A stretch of 28,380 nucleotides of DNA from a virus (IMGVR_UViG_3300045743_000147:1-28380); one strand, 5' to 3'. Shown: positions 1 through 6,593, numbered from the stretch's first letter. Made by a program: numbers and translations. The notes: generated from the sequence alone by a model not told the origin.

Positions 1-1
1 G

Positions 2-679
2 GAACTTGGTAAAAAAGAAGTTATCGAAACCTCTGGTGGTGAATTATGTTCTGATCAATTTTTTCATTATTATGATCATCCATTACTAGCAATTCTATTG
101 AATCCAATACATGGTAGTATTAAGAACCCAAGATTATTTTTAGTTGAAACCGCTGGAGAATCACTATCAGATAAAGGTTTGAAATCTGGTTCTAAAGAAT
201 TAACTTTGGTTGAAGAAATTGAACTACCAGAAGTCGCCTTGAATCAAAAGATTGCATTTGGTATTTTGTGTGCATTAGAAGTTAATCGAGATCCAGAATT
301 TGTATTATGGGCCAATAATTGGTTATCTGGTATTGATAGAAGTAGAGGGGCTGCTGCTTATTATGCTTATGCTGCTAGGGCTGCTGCTAATGCTGCTTGG
401 TCTGATGCTGCTAATGCTGCTCGTTCTGCTGCTGCTTATGCTGCTGATGCTGCTTATGCTGCTGCTGCTCGTTCTGCTGCTGCTGCTGATGATGATGCTG
501 CTTATTCTGCTGATGATGCTGCTGATGATGATGCTGCTTATTCTGCTGATGATGCTGCTGATGATGATGCTTATTCTGCTGCTGCTTGGTCTGCTGCTAG
601 GGCTGCTGCTGCTAATGCTGCTGATGCTGCTAATATTGATTTAATTTCTTTAGCTAAAAAAGCTTTAACTTATACTTGA
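2..679 (+). CDS. Phage protein with Ala-rich repeat tail (5' partial)
   Basis: The reading frame is open from base 2, so the gene starts before the window; the TTG at 98 is only an internal codon. The visible first 115 residues are ordinary sequence and include an acidic stretch with VEEIELPE. From about base 349 the protein becomes almost pure Ala/Asp/Tyr/Ser, built from GCT, GAT, TAT and TCT codons. It contains a 12-residue unit (DDDAAYSADDAA) repeated twice plus a degenerate third copy. Ala-rich tails after a compact N-terminal domain are seen in several phage hypothetical families; I cannot assign a function. The tail is probably helical, with little constraint beyond composition. The uniform T-ending codons suggest expansion by slippage. 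Confidence 0.8.
   Translation, partial: ELGKKEVIETSGGELCSDQFFHYYDHPLLAILLNPIHGSIKNPRLFLVETAGESLSDKGLKSGSKELTLVEEIELPEVALNQKIAFGILCALEVNRDPEFVLWANNWLSGIDRSRGAAAYYAYAARAAANAAWSDAANAARSAAAYAADAAYAAAARSAAAADDDAAYSADDAADDDAAYSADDAADDDAYSAAAWSAARAAAANAADAANIDLISLAKKALTYT
488..571 (+). repeat. 36-bp in-frame tandem repeat
   Basis: Two exact 36-base units (488-523, 524-559) and a third that loses one GCT triplet. Each unit is a string of GAT, GCT, TAT and TCT codons, so unit changes keep frame. It lies inside a longer GCT-rich microsatellite-like stretch from about 349 to 630. Confidence 0.9.
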
Positions 680-687
680 GGACATGA

Positions 688-695
688 TATAAATA
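688..695 (+). promoter_or_regulatory. Candidate T4-type late promoter (TATAAATA)
   Basis: An exact TATAAATA lies in the 59-base gap before the gene at 739, oriented toward it. T4-type late promoters consist of this single element. In AT-rich DNA an eight-base match can arise by chance; its intergenic position is the main support. Confidence 0.4.
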
Positions 696-738
696 TTAAA
701 TTAAAATATCCTAACTTAAATAAATAGAGAACAGTAAA

Positions 739-882
739 ATGAAAAAAAATAAAAGCTTACCAGTATTTCCTTTGTATACGTTATATACCGAGACTACTAA
801 AGAACCATATGTGTGTTATCCAGTAACAAAATTAATAGCATTAGTAGCATTTAGTCTATTTTTAGGATTGCCATTATTATGA
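739..882 (+). CDS. Small membrane protein, 47 aa
   Basis: Short ORF starting ATG after a weak purine-rich site (GAGAACAG). The polar N-terminal part is followed by one hydrophobic segment at about residues 31-47 (LIALVAFSLFLGLPLL), ending at the C-terminus. Its stop overlaps the next start as ATGA, which supports it as a real gene in the operon. Function unknown; possibly a tail-anchored inner-membrane peptide. Confidence 0.6.
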   Translation: MKKNKSLPVFPLYTLYTETTKEPYVCYPVTKLIALVAFSLFLGLPLL

Positions 883-1238
883 AACCATATTTATTAAATG
901 ATTGGCAAGATTATACTACACAACAAGTATTAACTGAGTGGTTTTCTAATAAAGTCGAAGTTCAAGATACTGATATTGAAATTTTACTTGCATCTTATAC
1001 CTATGAATGTTATAGTGGTACTGCATATGTTTTATATAAGGATATTGAAAATGGAAATTTGTATGAAGTACATGGGTCTCATTGTTCATGTTATGGGTTA
1101 GAAGATCAATGGGAACCTGAACAAGTAACATTAGAATATTTACAGAATAAAATTATAAACAAATATGTTGATAAGGAATATAAAAAAGAATTTTTGGAAG
1201 TATTTAATAATTTGAAAAATGAGACTTTATTGGTATGA
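879..1238 (+). CDS. Conserved phage hypothetical protein (GSHCSCYGLE motif)
   Basis: 119 residues, acidic, with the motif GSHCSCYGLEDQWEPE at about residues 67-82, which I recognise as the hallmark of a small family found in many T4-like and other large phages. Two closely spaced cysteines and a histidine could bind metal, but this is not shown. The start overlaps the previous stop and the end overlaps the next start (ATGA), so it is likely translationally coupled. No known function. Confidence 0.8.
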   Translation: MKPYLLNDWQDYTTQQVLTEWFSNKVEVQDTDIEILLASYTYECYSGTAYVLYKDIENGNLYEVHGSHCSCYGLEDQWEPEQVTLEYLQNKIINKYVDKEYKKEFLEVFNNLKNETLLV

Positions 1239-1468
1239 GAGTTAAAAAATTAATTACCTTATCTGAATCTGAAGTTAAAGAAGCTTTATGCAATTATGTT
1301 GAAAATAAACATAAAATTAAAGTTGCAAAAGATAATAATCTGCAATTTTTAAACGGAAATAGAGATACTTTAGAATTATTTGATAAAGTTAATATGATTT
1401 GGCATGATGAAACAACTCCAAAGAAAGTTGGTTTATCTATGTGGGCTAGACAATTTAATTGTTGGTAA
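1235..1468 (+). CDS. Hypothetical protein, 77 aa
   Basis: Basic N-terminus followed by LSESEVKEALCNYVENKHKI, a helical opening seen in small phage proteins of unknown role. The start overlaps the upstream stop as ATGA. No catalytic motif is visible. The C-terminus is Trp-rich (MWARQFNCW). Confidence 0.7.
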   Translation: MRVKKLITLSESEVKEALCNYVENKHKIKVAKDNNLQFLNGNRDTLELFDKVNMIWHDETTPKKVGLSMWARQFNCW

Positions 1469-1469
1469 T

Positions 1470-1694
1470 ATGAAAAAGTTAAATCCACCTAATCAAGAGA
1501 TTATAATTAATAAATCTATACATTTAATACTTGATGCATTATTAGCTATTGATGATGATTTACCTTTTAAGGCCGAACAAAAATTAGCACAGGCAGTTAT
1601 TATATTAAACCAATTGGGTAATATTGAATCTTTTCACGATGTAGACAAAGAAGAAATGTTTAAACATTGTAGAAACATTATATTAGGTAAATAA
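1470..1694 (+). CDS. Hypothetical protein, 74 aa
   Basis: I place the start at ATG 1470, one base after the preceding TAA, rather than at the longer in-frame ATG at 1404 that would lie deep inside the upstream gene. The product looks like a small helical bundle with an acidic IDDD patch. No recognised family. Confidence 0.65.
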   Translation: MKKLNPPNQEIIINKSIHLILDALLAIDDDLPFKAEQKLAQAVIILNQLGNIESFHDVDKEEMFKHCRNIILGK

Positions 1695-1697
1695 ACG

Positions 1698-1976
1698 ATG
1701 AAATATGTTAACAATAAAAAGATTAGAACTATGGCAGATAATGCTAGTTCATATAAAGAGGGTATTTTTTGTAAAAATTCAATATTCCCTGAACGATTTG
1801 GTGAATTGTTGATTAATGAACTTACTGAAAAATTAGATTCTTTGACAAAACTCCACGAAGATAATATAATGTTTTACGAAGATGATTTTGATCGAGGTTA
1901 TAGTATGGCACTAGATCATGTTTATGAAATATTGAATTCACAATTTGATGAAGAAACAGAAGATGACAACAATTGA
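1698..1976 (+). CDS. Hypothetical acidic protein, 92 aa
   Basis: Starts ATG three bases after the previous stop. The C-terminus is strongly acidic (FDEETEDDNN). The segment FPERFGELLINELTEKLDSLTKLHEDN is predicted helical and resembles the helices of small phage proteins whose N-terminus reads FAELIVREC, but the match is loose. Function unknown. Confidence 0.65.
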   Translation: MKYVNNKKIRTMADNASSYKEGIFCKNSIFPERFGELLINELTEKLDSLTKLHEDNIMFYEDDFDRGYSMALDHVYEILNSQFDEETEDDNN

Positions 1977-2457
1977 GCTTTATAAAGAATATCTTAGGAT
2001 TTTAGAATTGTGTGAAAATACAAATATTGATCCTAGAACCTGTATTCGATATTGCGGCAAATTGAATATAGAACATATTGTAGATTTTTGTAAACCTAGT
2101 ATCGATTATACATTTGCAGTTGGTTTAGTGGAAAATAAACCCGTATTTATTGGTGATGTATTATTCCACAAATATACATGTGATATGATTACTGTTGCTA
2201 GTAATACTTATAAAGGAGCATTATCTAATAGCACTTGGGAACCTAATTATCCTGCTATTAAAAGCAGAGTAGAAAAATTAGAATACAAAATTAGTAAGAT
2301 GACAGAAACTCTAAATTCTATTAGAAAGGTTTGTCCACATAAAAATCATACAAAGGAATATCAATCTAATACTGGGAATTATGATCCTTCAGCAGATTCT
2401 TATTGGATCAATTGTACGTGTCTACATTGTGGTGAAAGATGGAGGATCAGTGATTGA
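1963..2457 (+). CDS. Phage protein with C-terminal zinc ribbon
   Basis: About 164 residues from ATG 1963, which overlaps the previous gene by 14 bases; ATG 1945 in frame is an alternative. The C-terminal 40 residues carry CPH, then NTGNYDPSADSYW, then CLHCGERW, giving Cys/His pairs typical of a treble-clef or zinc-ribbon fold. This ending (NTGNYDPS followed by CxxCG) occurs in a family of T4-like phage hypothetical proteins. A nucleic-acid-binding role is plausible but unproven. Confidence 0.75.
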   Translation: MTTIELYKEYLRILELCENTNIDPRTCIRYCGKLNIEHIVDFCKPSIDYTFAVGLVENKPVFIGDVLFHKYTCDMITVASNTYKGALSNSTWEPNYPAIKSRVEKLEYKISKMTETLNSIRKVCPHKNHTKEYQSNTGNYDPSADSYWINCTCLHCGERWRISD

Positions 2458-2641
2458 TATTAAAGATTTAGAAGCAGCAGCAACAAAATATTATGATGTT
2501 CCTGATGGATTACATACAAGTAAAGTTATCGATACTGATTTATTTGCACAATTACTAGTTATCAAATGTTGTGATTTTCTAAAAGATATTTTAGATGATT
2601 CTTTTGCCGCTGATGAATTAAGAGATTATTTTGATATTTAA
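2450..2641 (+). CDS. Hypothetical protein, 63 aa, GTG start
   Basis: The open frame extends upstream to 2381, but GTG 2450 sits four bases after GGAGG (2442 region) and overlaps the stop of the upstream gene, making it the best start. The product begins VIDIKDLEAAATKYYDVP and is mostly helical and acidic. No recognised function. Confidence 0.6.
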   Translation: MIDIKDLEAAATKYYDVPDGLHTSKVIDTDLFAQLLVIKCCDFLKDILDDSFAADELRDYFDI

Positions 2642-2650
2642 GGATTGGTT

Positions 2651-2902
2651 ATGAATGAAAAAATTTTAGAAATTGCTCGTAAATCTGGGTGGTTACATGC
2701 TTGTAAACATGGTGGTGTTGATAGTAACTTAGATGAAGATTGGGAAAAGTTTGCCGTAGATATTATTAAAGAATGTTGTAGGATAGTAAATGTGTGGACA
2801 GAAGAAGATGGTTGTACAGAATCTACCGAGGATGTTTTTCAATCTAGGTGTGTTAAAGGATCTTTTGGTTTACCTAAAGATGTATACGGGAATTATCTAT
2901 AA
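2651..2902 (+). CDS. Small phage protein of the MNEKI/EKFA family
   Basis: 83 residues. ATG 2651 follows AGGA at 2641 and gives the typical family opening MNEKILEIARKSGW, preferred over TTG 2645. The middle reads EDWEKFAVDIIKECC, equivalent to the EKFAELIVRECM signature of a small protein family very common in large phages. Paralogs lie at 16083 and 16491. The role is unknown in all members I know of. Confidence 0.75.
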   Translation: MNEKILEIARKSGWLHACKHGGVDSNLDEDWEKFAVDIIKECCRIVNVWTEEDGCTESTEDVFQSRCVKGSFGLPKDVYGNYL

Positions 2903-3043
2903 TGTTAGCTTGGTTATATAAAAAATTGATTGGGACTTTTGTATTATAGAAAAATACCATTTTAAATATTTTGAGTTTTCTAATTCTGTGAATTTTTCTG
3001 AAAATTTAATATCAGGATTTGTATAAATATCTATGCTGGACAT
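2897..3043 (-). pseudogene. N-terminal remnant of a homing endonuclease (antisense)
   Basis: Minus-strand ORF of 48 codons starting at 3043 with a good AAGGA site 6 bases before ATG. Residues 1-37 include FTELENSKYLKWYFSIIQKS. This resembles the N-terminus of phage HNH homing endonucleases, where a KYxKWYF-like segment precedes the HNH core. The core (HHIIP region) is absent; the frame instead runs into the end of the + strand genes. A late-promoter motif on the same strand lies about 80 bases upstream (3130-3123). I infer a decayed free-standing endonuclease gene, inserted opposite to all other genes. Confidence 0.45.
2902..2949 (+). pseudogene. Possible truncated small ORF (15 codons)
   Basis: ATG overlaps the previous TAA (TAATG), giving MLAWLYKKLIGTFVL and a stop. 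The opening resembles the N-terminus of small phage proteins that continue into a zinc-binding domain, so this may be a gene cut short where the minus-strand endonuclease remnant begins. Weak evidence. Confidence 0.3.
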
Positions 3044-3075
3044 GTTGATTCCTTATTAACGTTAGAATGTTTAGT

Positions 3076-3111
3076 GCTTCTGGGGACGGCAATCTCGCGA
3101 GAAGCTTTTTT
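3076..3111 (+). terminator. Rho-independent terminator
   Basis: Stem GCTTCT (3076-3081) with AGAAGC (3100-3105), 18-base loop, then six T. It would end transcripts from the 1-2950 gene block before the promoter at 3142. On the minus strand the same hairpin sits in the leader of the antisense remnant. Confidence 0.6.
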
Positions 3112-3135
3112 GTTGCTATTAGTATTTATATAAAT
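3109..3135. repeat. 27-bp intergenic repeat, copy A
   Basis: Begins TTTGTTGCTATTAGTA and ends just before a TTGACA -35. Copies B (26865) and C (27919) differ by no more than one base over 27. Each carries TATTTATA, the reverse complement of the late-promoter motif. Confidence 0.85.
3123..3130 (-). promoter_or_regulatory. Antisense late-promoter motif, copy A
   Basis: Read on the minus strand this is TATAAATACT, an exact match to the T4 late promoter core with the following CT. It points toward the antisense endonuclease remnant at 3043-2897. Confidence 0.5.
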
Positions 3136-3141
3136 TAAAAC

Positions 3142-3169
3142 TTGACAAAATGCAAAATTGGGGTATAAT
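3142..3169 (+). promoter_or_regulatory. Sigma70-type early promoter
   Basis: TTGACA (3142-3147), 16-base spacer, TATAAT (3164-3169). It drives the DUF6915-like gene. Because ATG 3150 and ATG 3168 lie inside the promoter, neither can be the translation start. Confidence 0.85.
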
Positions 3170-3203
3170 GACACCATCATTTAAACTTTATGAGGAGAAA
3201 TTT

Positions 3204-3881
3204 ATCAAGGCGTATTTACATTCAAAAATCCACGCTAAAGCTTACAAAGGAAATAGTGACGATTATATCGATATTGATAATTTTATTGATTCATCTAAAC
3301 AAGCAGTGGCTGATGTGCGCCACAGGGCTATTCTACACTCGGCATTTGGGTGTTTTATTGTGGAGCAAGTGTTTGGTATTACTAGAATCAATTCGGACGG
3401 TAAAACGTATTCTCCTAGAGATATAGCAGAAGATCACATTCAACAAGACCTAAATGCAATATTTTCGGTAGACAAATATTTAAATAATATTAAATTGTTG
3501 GATATGCCGAAGATTAAAAATATATCAATTTTAGAACATGCAGAAATAGATTCCAAAGTTTTTGGTGTGTCTGAAGATTCTATATTACCTATTCATCATT
3601 GGATGGAAAGCGCATTCCAAACTATGCCTGATAATAGACATAATGTAATATTACATCATGCCTTTGGTATCATTATAGCAGAAAAGGTATTTGGTTTATA
3701 TTTAGAAACTGATGATAAAAAAGTATTAGTATCTGATATAATAAAAAATCATATTACTAGGGAATTTGGATATATTCCTACAATGAATGATTTTTTGCAA
3801 CTAATGAAAATTCAAGATTGGATGTCAGGTACTGCAAAGCATCATAGAGCAAAAGTGGGATTTATCCCTTTGGTAGATTAA
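3204..3881 (+). CDS. Tandem DUF6915-like protein, apparent ATC start
   Basis: The frame is open from 3150 but the promoter covers the ATGs at 3150 and 3168. The best start is ATC 3204: it follows GAGGAGAAATTT with the same spacing as the ATG at 12702 (AGGAGAAATTTATG). Read as Met it gives MKAYLHSKIHAK, close to the opening of DUF6915 proteins. The 225 residues contain two copies of one domain, each with a DxRHxxxLHxAFGxxxxExVFG core (about residues 39-62 and 153-176). Both copies end with a conserved region (RDIAEDHIQQDL, SDIIKNHITREF). Function unknown. Family assignment is from motif memory. Confidence 0.75.
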   Translation: MKAYLHSKIHAKAYKGNSDDYIDIDNFIDSSKQAVADVRHRAILHSAFGCFIVEQVFGITRINSDGKTYSPRDIAEDHIQQDLNAIFSVDKYLNNIKLLDMPKIKNISILEHAEIDSKVFGVSEDSILPIHHWMESAFQTMPDNRHNVILHHAFGIIIAEKVFGLYLETDDKKVLVSDIIKNHITREFGYIPTMNDFLQLMKIQDWMSGTAKHHRAKVGFIPLVD

Positions 3882-3911
3882 TTTTTTAACAACAACTGAG
3901 AGAAATATATT

Positions 3912-4439
3912 ATGAACAAACTAAAAGAAACCTTTGAAACCTTGATTGCAGAACAAAAGAAACTCCAAGCTGAGTTTCAAGTTACTGCCAAAGCTTTATT
4001 CAACGAAACCACTAAACAATTTTTTGAAATTAATCCTGGCATCAAAGCCTTTGTGTGGACGCAATATTCGCCATTTTTCAACGATGGTGAAGAGTGTACC
4101 TTTGGTGTTAATGCTGTAACTTTTACGAATGCTGAAGGTGAAGATCTGGAAGATGTTAGTCCTTATGGGGAATATGAGGGTGAAAATGAATCCATCTGGG
4201 CTACGGAATCCATTAAATATACACTTGAAGAATTTGATGGTGTTGGAAAGGATTATTACAAAGAAGTACGTGAATTGATTTTAGCTGGTACCGCAGTTGA
4301 CATTGAATCTTGTGAATTGTTAACTACAATGATGTCTAGCAATGAATTTGAGCCAGTTATGGAAGCTATGTTTGGCAATCATGTTAAAGTTATTGCAACT
4401 AAAGAAGGATTTGAAGTTGAAGAATATGATCATGATTAA
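3912..4439 (+). CDS. Conserved phage hypothetical protein, 175 aa
   Basis: Helical N-terminus (KLKETFETLIAEQKKLQAEF, likely coiled coil) followed by a domain with IKAFVWTQYSPFFNDGEECTFGVN, a motif I recognise from a widespread family in large phages without known function. Strongly acidic. It has richer GC codon use than its neighbours in the first third. A weak GAGAG site precedes ATG 3912. Confidence 0.75.
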   Translation: MNKLKETFETLIAEQKKLQAEFQVTAKALFNETTKQFFEINPGIKAFVWTQYSPFFNDGEECTFGVNAVTFTNAEGEDLEDVSPYGEYEGENESIWATESIKYTLEEFDGVGKDYYKEVRELILAGTAVDIESCELLTTMMSSNEFEPVMEAMFGNHVKVIATKEGFEVEEYDHD

Positions 4440-4446
4440 ATAAAGC

Positions 4447-4474
4447 TTGCATTAAATCCTAGAGTCGGTATAAT
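4447..4474 (+). promoter_or_regulatory. Early promoter with imperfect dyad around -10
   Basis: TTGCAT, 16-base spacer, TATAAT. AGAGTCG (4461-4467) and CGGCTCT (4482-4488) form an inverted repeat, with one G-T mismatch, that encloses the -10. Confidence 0.75.
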
Positions 4475-4482
4475 ATCATATC

Positions 4483-4496
4483 GGCTCTACGGAGTC
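4483..4496 (+). other. 5' leader hairpin with UACG tetraloop
   Basis: GGCTC-TACG-GAGTC at the expected start of the transcript from the 4447 promoter, five base pairs closed by a C(UACG)G tetraloop, an unusually stable loop type. Possibly protects the 5' end. Confidence 0.5.
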
Positions 4497-4518
4497 TTAA
4501 TTGAGTAAGGAAATTATT

Positions 4519-4756
4519 ATGAATACAAAAGAATTAGTTAAAAAATTTACATGGAAAGACTTATCAGGTGATGGTTTATTGAAAGAGCCTGTACCAATTG
4601 GGACCATATTATGATGAAAGAAGAGTAAATGGTTGTGAATGGTTTAATACCAAAGAAGAAGCAGAAGCCGCTTTGTTGGAATTTATTAATTTAGATCCTT
4701 GGGATAGTGGTGATGATTATGTTTTAGTTGAGGTTTATATTAGCAGGTATATTTAG
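4519..4756 (+). pseudogene. Frameshifted small gene (T4-like hypothetical)
   Basis: ATG 4519 follows AAGGA. The frame gives MNTKELVKKFTWKDLSGDGLL and stops at 4614. Near the GGG at 4600-4602 the +1 frame takes over and stays open to TAG 4756, encoding a natural continuation (GPYYDERRVNGCEWFNTKEEAEAALLEF). One extra G explains both halves: intact length would be about 78 residues. It may be a true mutation, a sequencing slip or, less likely, programmed frameshifting. The downstream half has the W-F-x-T-x-E-E-A-x-A-A style seen in phage proteins carrying an 'ET-EEA' helix. Confidence 0.7.
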
Positions 4757-4765
4757 GATTTTATA

Positions 4766-4933
4766 ATGTTTTTTAAAAATACAACAGGCGCAGAAGATTT
4801 ATTATTAGATAAGTTATCCTATCAATTAGATTCTGCTGATTTTAAAGAATTGATGACTCTAATAGAAAGAATGGATATTATGGTTGAGGATATAAAATGT
4901 CCAGAGTGTGATAAACGAGTTACAGTAAAATAG
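4766..4933 (+). CDS. Small protein with C-terminal CPEC knuckle, 55 aa
   Basis: ATG 4766 follows AGGATTTTATA. Mostly helical and acidic, ending KCPECDKRVTVK, a single CxxC that could bind half a zinc site, perhaps as a dimer. Too short for the ORF caller but well placed between neighbours with good ribosome sites. Confidence 0.6.
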   Translation: MFFKNTTGAEDLLLDKLSYQLDSADFKELMTLIERMDIMVEDIKCPECDKRVTVK

Positions 4934-4941
4934 GAATTTAT

Positions 4942-5124
4942 ATGAGCGTAAAGATGTATTATAAAATTGCATTATATATTATTATAATGTTTATTATGGT
5001 TGGGTTTATCCTACCATTATTATTTTCTGCAGAAAGTACTATCGCTGTAGGATTAGGTGTGTTATTGGTTATTCAATTATTACCATTAACTTTTTATTAT
5101 TATGTATGGACATTTAAAAAATGA
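4942..5124 (+). CDS. Two-helix membrane protein, 60 aa
   Basis: Hydrophobic segments at about residues 9-28 and 34-55, with a short loop (SAEST) and a Lys tail. AGGAATTTAT precedes the start. Its stop overlaps the SPFH gene start (ATGA), so the two are probably co-translated and may act together at the inner membrane. No family recognised. Confidence 0.7.
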   Translation: MSVKMYYKIALYIIIMFIMVGFILPLLFSAESTIAVGLGVLLVIQLLPLTFYYYVWTFKK

Positions 5125-5969
5125 AAAAATTATTATTATGTATTGTGTTATTGGCTTTAACTGCATGTTCTGATGTTCCTAGTGGATATAGAGGTATTAA
5201 AGTTAATTTACTTGGTTCAGATAAAGGTGTAGACAATCAAGAATTGGGTACTGGTCGATATTGGATTGGTATGAATGAGCAATTATTTATTTTTCCTATG
5301 TTTACACAAACCCAAGTTTGGACTAAAGATGTAAATGAAGGAAGTCCAAAAGATGATAGTATGAATTTTGGTACATTGGAGGGTTTAGAGGTTAATACTG
5401 ATATTGGAATTACATATTCACTAGATCCAAATAAGGTTTCTGTAATTTTCCAAAAATATCGGAAAGGTATAGACGAGATTACAAATACTGTACTTCGTTC
5501 AATGGTAAGGGATGCTTTGATTAATGCTGCATCATCAAGACCAATTGAGTCGGTTTATGGTACAGGTAAAGCTGAATTGATCAAAACTGTTGAAGATACT
5601 GTTAGAAAAAATTGCGTTGATATTGGTATTAATATTGAACATGTGTATTGGATTGGTAGTTTGAGATTACCACCTACTATTGTTCAATCAATTAATGCTA
5701 AAGCATCAGCAACACAAATGACCGCACAACGGGAGCAAGAAATTTCGCAGTCGAAGGCCGAAGCTGATAAAAAAATTGAGGAAGCTAGAGGTGATGCACA
5801 ATCTACATTATTGATAGCTACTGCTGAAGCACAAGCAATTAGTATTAAAGGTAAAGCAATTTCCGATAATCCATTAGTTATTCAGTTGAATGCTATTGAA
5901 AAATGGAATGGGGAATTACCAACAACAATGGTTCCTGGTGCCGCTGTACCTTTTGTTAATATTAAATAA
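5121..5969 (+). CDS. SPFH/band-7 (prohibitin-like) lipoprotein
   Basis: 282 residues. Residues 1-16 are a lipoprotein signal (LLALTAC, lipid on Cys16). Residues 17-180 fit the SPFH/band-7 fold: GYRGIKVNLLG near the start, a TQVWTKDV strand and IGITYSLDP. A helical segment follows (TQMTAQREQEISQSKAEADKKIEEARGDAQ), as in prohibitins and HflK/C, which form membrane ring assemblies. SPFH proteins at bacterial membranes scaffold or regulate proteases. In a phage it could affect HflB-type proteolysis or membrane integrity, but this is inference. Lipidation instead of a transmembrane anchor is notable. Confidence 0.85.
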   Translation: MKKLLLCIVLLALTACSDVPSGYRGIKVNLLGSDKGVDNQELGTGRYWIGMNEQLFIFPMFTQTQVWTKDVNEGSPKDDSMNFGTLEGLEVNTDIGITYSLDPNKVSVIFQKYRKGIDEITNTVLRSMVRDALINAASSRPIESVYGTGKAELIKTVEDTVRKNCVDIGINIEHVYWIGSLRLPPTIVQSINAKASATQMTAQREQEISQSKAEADKKIEEARGDAQSTLLIATAEAQAISIKGKAISDNPLVIQLNAIEKWNGELPTTMVPGAAVPFVNIK

Positions 5970-5976
5970 ATAAAGC

Positions 5977-6005
5977 TTTACCTAATTAAATATTAACAGT
6001 ATAAT
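5977..6005 (+). promoter_or_regulatory. Early promoter
   Basis: TTTACC (preceded by AAAGC as in the other promoters), 17-base spacer, TATAAT. Confidence 0.7.
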
Positions 6006-6037
6006 AGTTTCAAGGTTAAGAAATTGATCTTGAAACT
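6006..6037 (+). other. 9-bp inverted repeat at the transcript start
   Basis: AGTTTCAAG (6006-6014) and CTTGAAACT (6029-6037), perfect, 14-base loop. It starts directly after the -10 and spans the expected transcription start near 6012, so it could be an operator or a 5' hairpin. It is followed by CTTAAA-type short repeats to 6052. Confidence 0.6.
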
Positions 6038-6068
6038 AAACTTAAACTTAAACTAGGACTTAATAAAA

Positions 6069-6263
6069 ATGAAAAAACTAAAATTTAAAAAGAGAATTGA
6101 TGGTCAATGTCCAGTTCATCCTGATACTCTAGTAGTATACAGAACTACATCAGAATTGCGTCCCGTTAGTCATATTCATCATCCAATTAGGGCTGGAGAT
6201 CTTAATTGGGCAACTGATGTATTATTTATGGGTACAATTCTGGATTATGCTGAAGTTGTATGA
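6069..6263 (+). CDS. Hypothetical protein, 64 aa
   Basis: Basic start (MKKLKFKKRIDGQCPVHPD), then a His-rich middle (VSHIHHPIRAGD). One Cys and several His may hint at metal binding. ATGA overlap with the next gene. No recognised family. Confidence 0.65.
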   Translation: MKKLKFKKRIDGQCPVHPDTLVVYRTTSELRPVSHIHHPIRAGDLNWATDVLFMGTILDYAEVV

Positions 6264-6583
6264 AAACCATATCATATCTACAAGATTCCATTGAAATTTC
6301 AGATACTCTTTATACAGAATTAATTGCAGAAGCTGCATATTTTCCAATAGTATATTTTATAATAGTTGGATTATTAATCTTGTTTATTTATGGATTTAGA
6401 AAATATTCAAATTGGATTCCAAACATCAATATTAATAGAGCATATCTTATTATTAGTTATTTGATGGGTATAACAACCATTTTAGTGGTTATAAGTTGTT
6501 TAATTTGTTCAATACCATTATTAATAGCCTCTATAAGTAATCCAGAATATTATATTTATCTTTCACTATCGCAAAATCTATAG
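6260..6583 (+). CDS. Multi-helix membrane protein, 107 aa
   Basis: Hydrophobic segments at about residues 28-46 and 62-94; the second is long enough for one or two helices. Short polar ends. It sits between two small genes and a lipoprotein gene. No known function. Confidence 0.65.
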   Translation: MKTISYLQDSIEISDTLYTELIAEAAYFPIVYFIIVGLLILFIYGFRKYSNWIPNININRAYLIISYLMGITTILVVISCLICSIPLLIASISNPEYYIYLSLSQNL

Positions 6584-6593
6584 GAATTAAAAC

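Noticed and set aside
300-644. Leu/Met-rich 114-codon ORF in the Ala-rich region
   Set aside because: It is the +1 shadow of the GCT/GAT repeat; composition is purely Leu/Met and no ribosome site exists.
3022-3029. TATAAATA on the + strand at 3022
   Set aside because: It is explained by the minus-strand coding frame (IYTN) and leads only to the terminator at 3076.
3150-3203. ATG 3150 as start of the DUF6915-like gene
   Set aside because: It lies between the -35 and -10 of the promoter and would not be transcribed.
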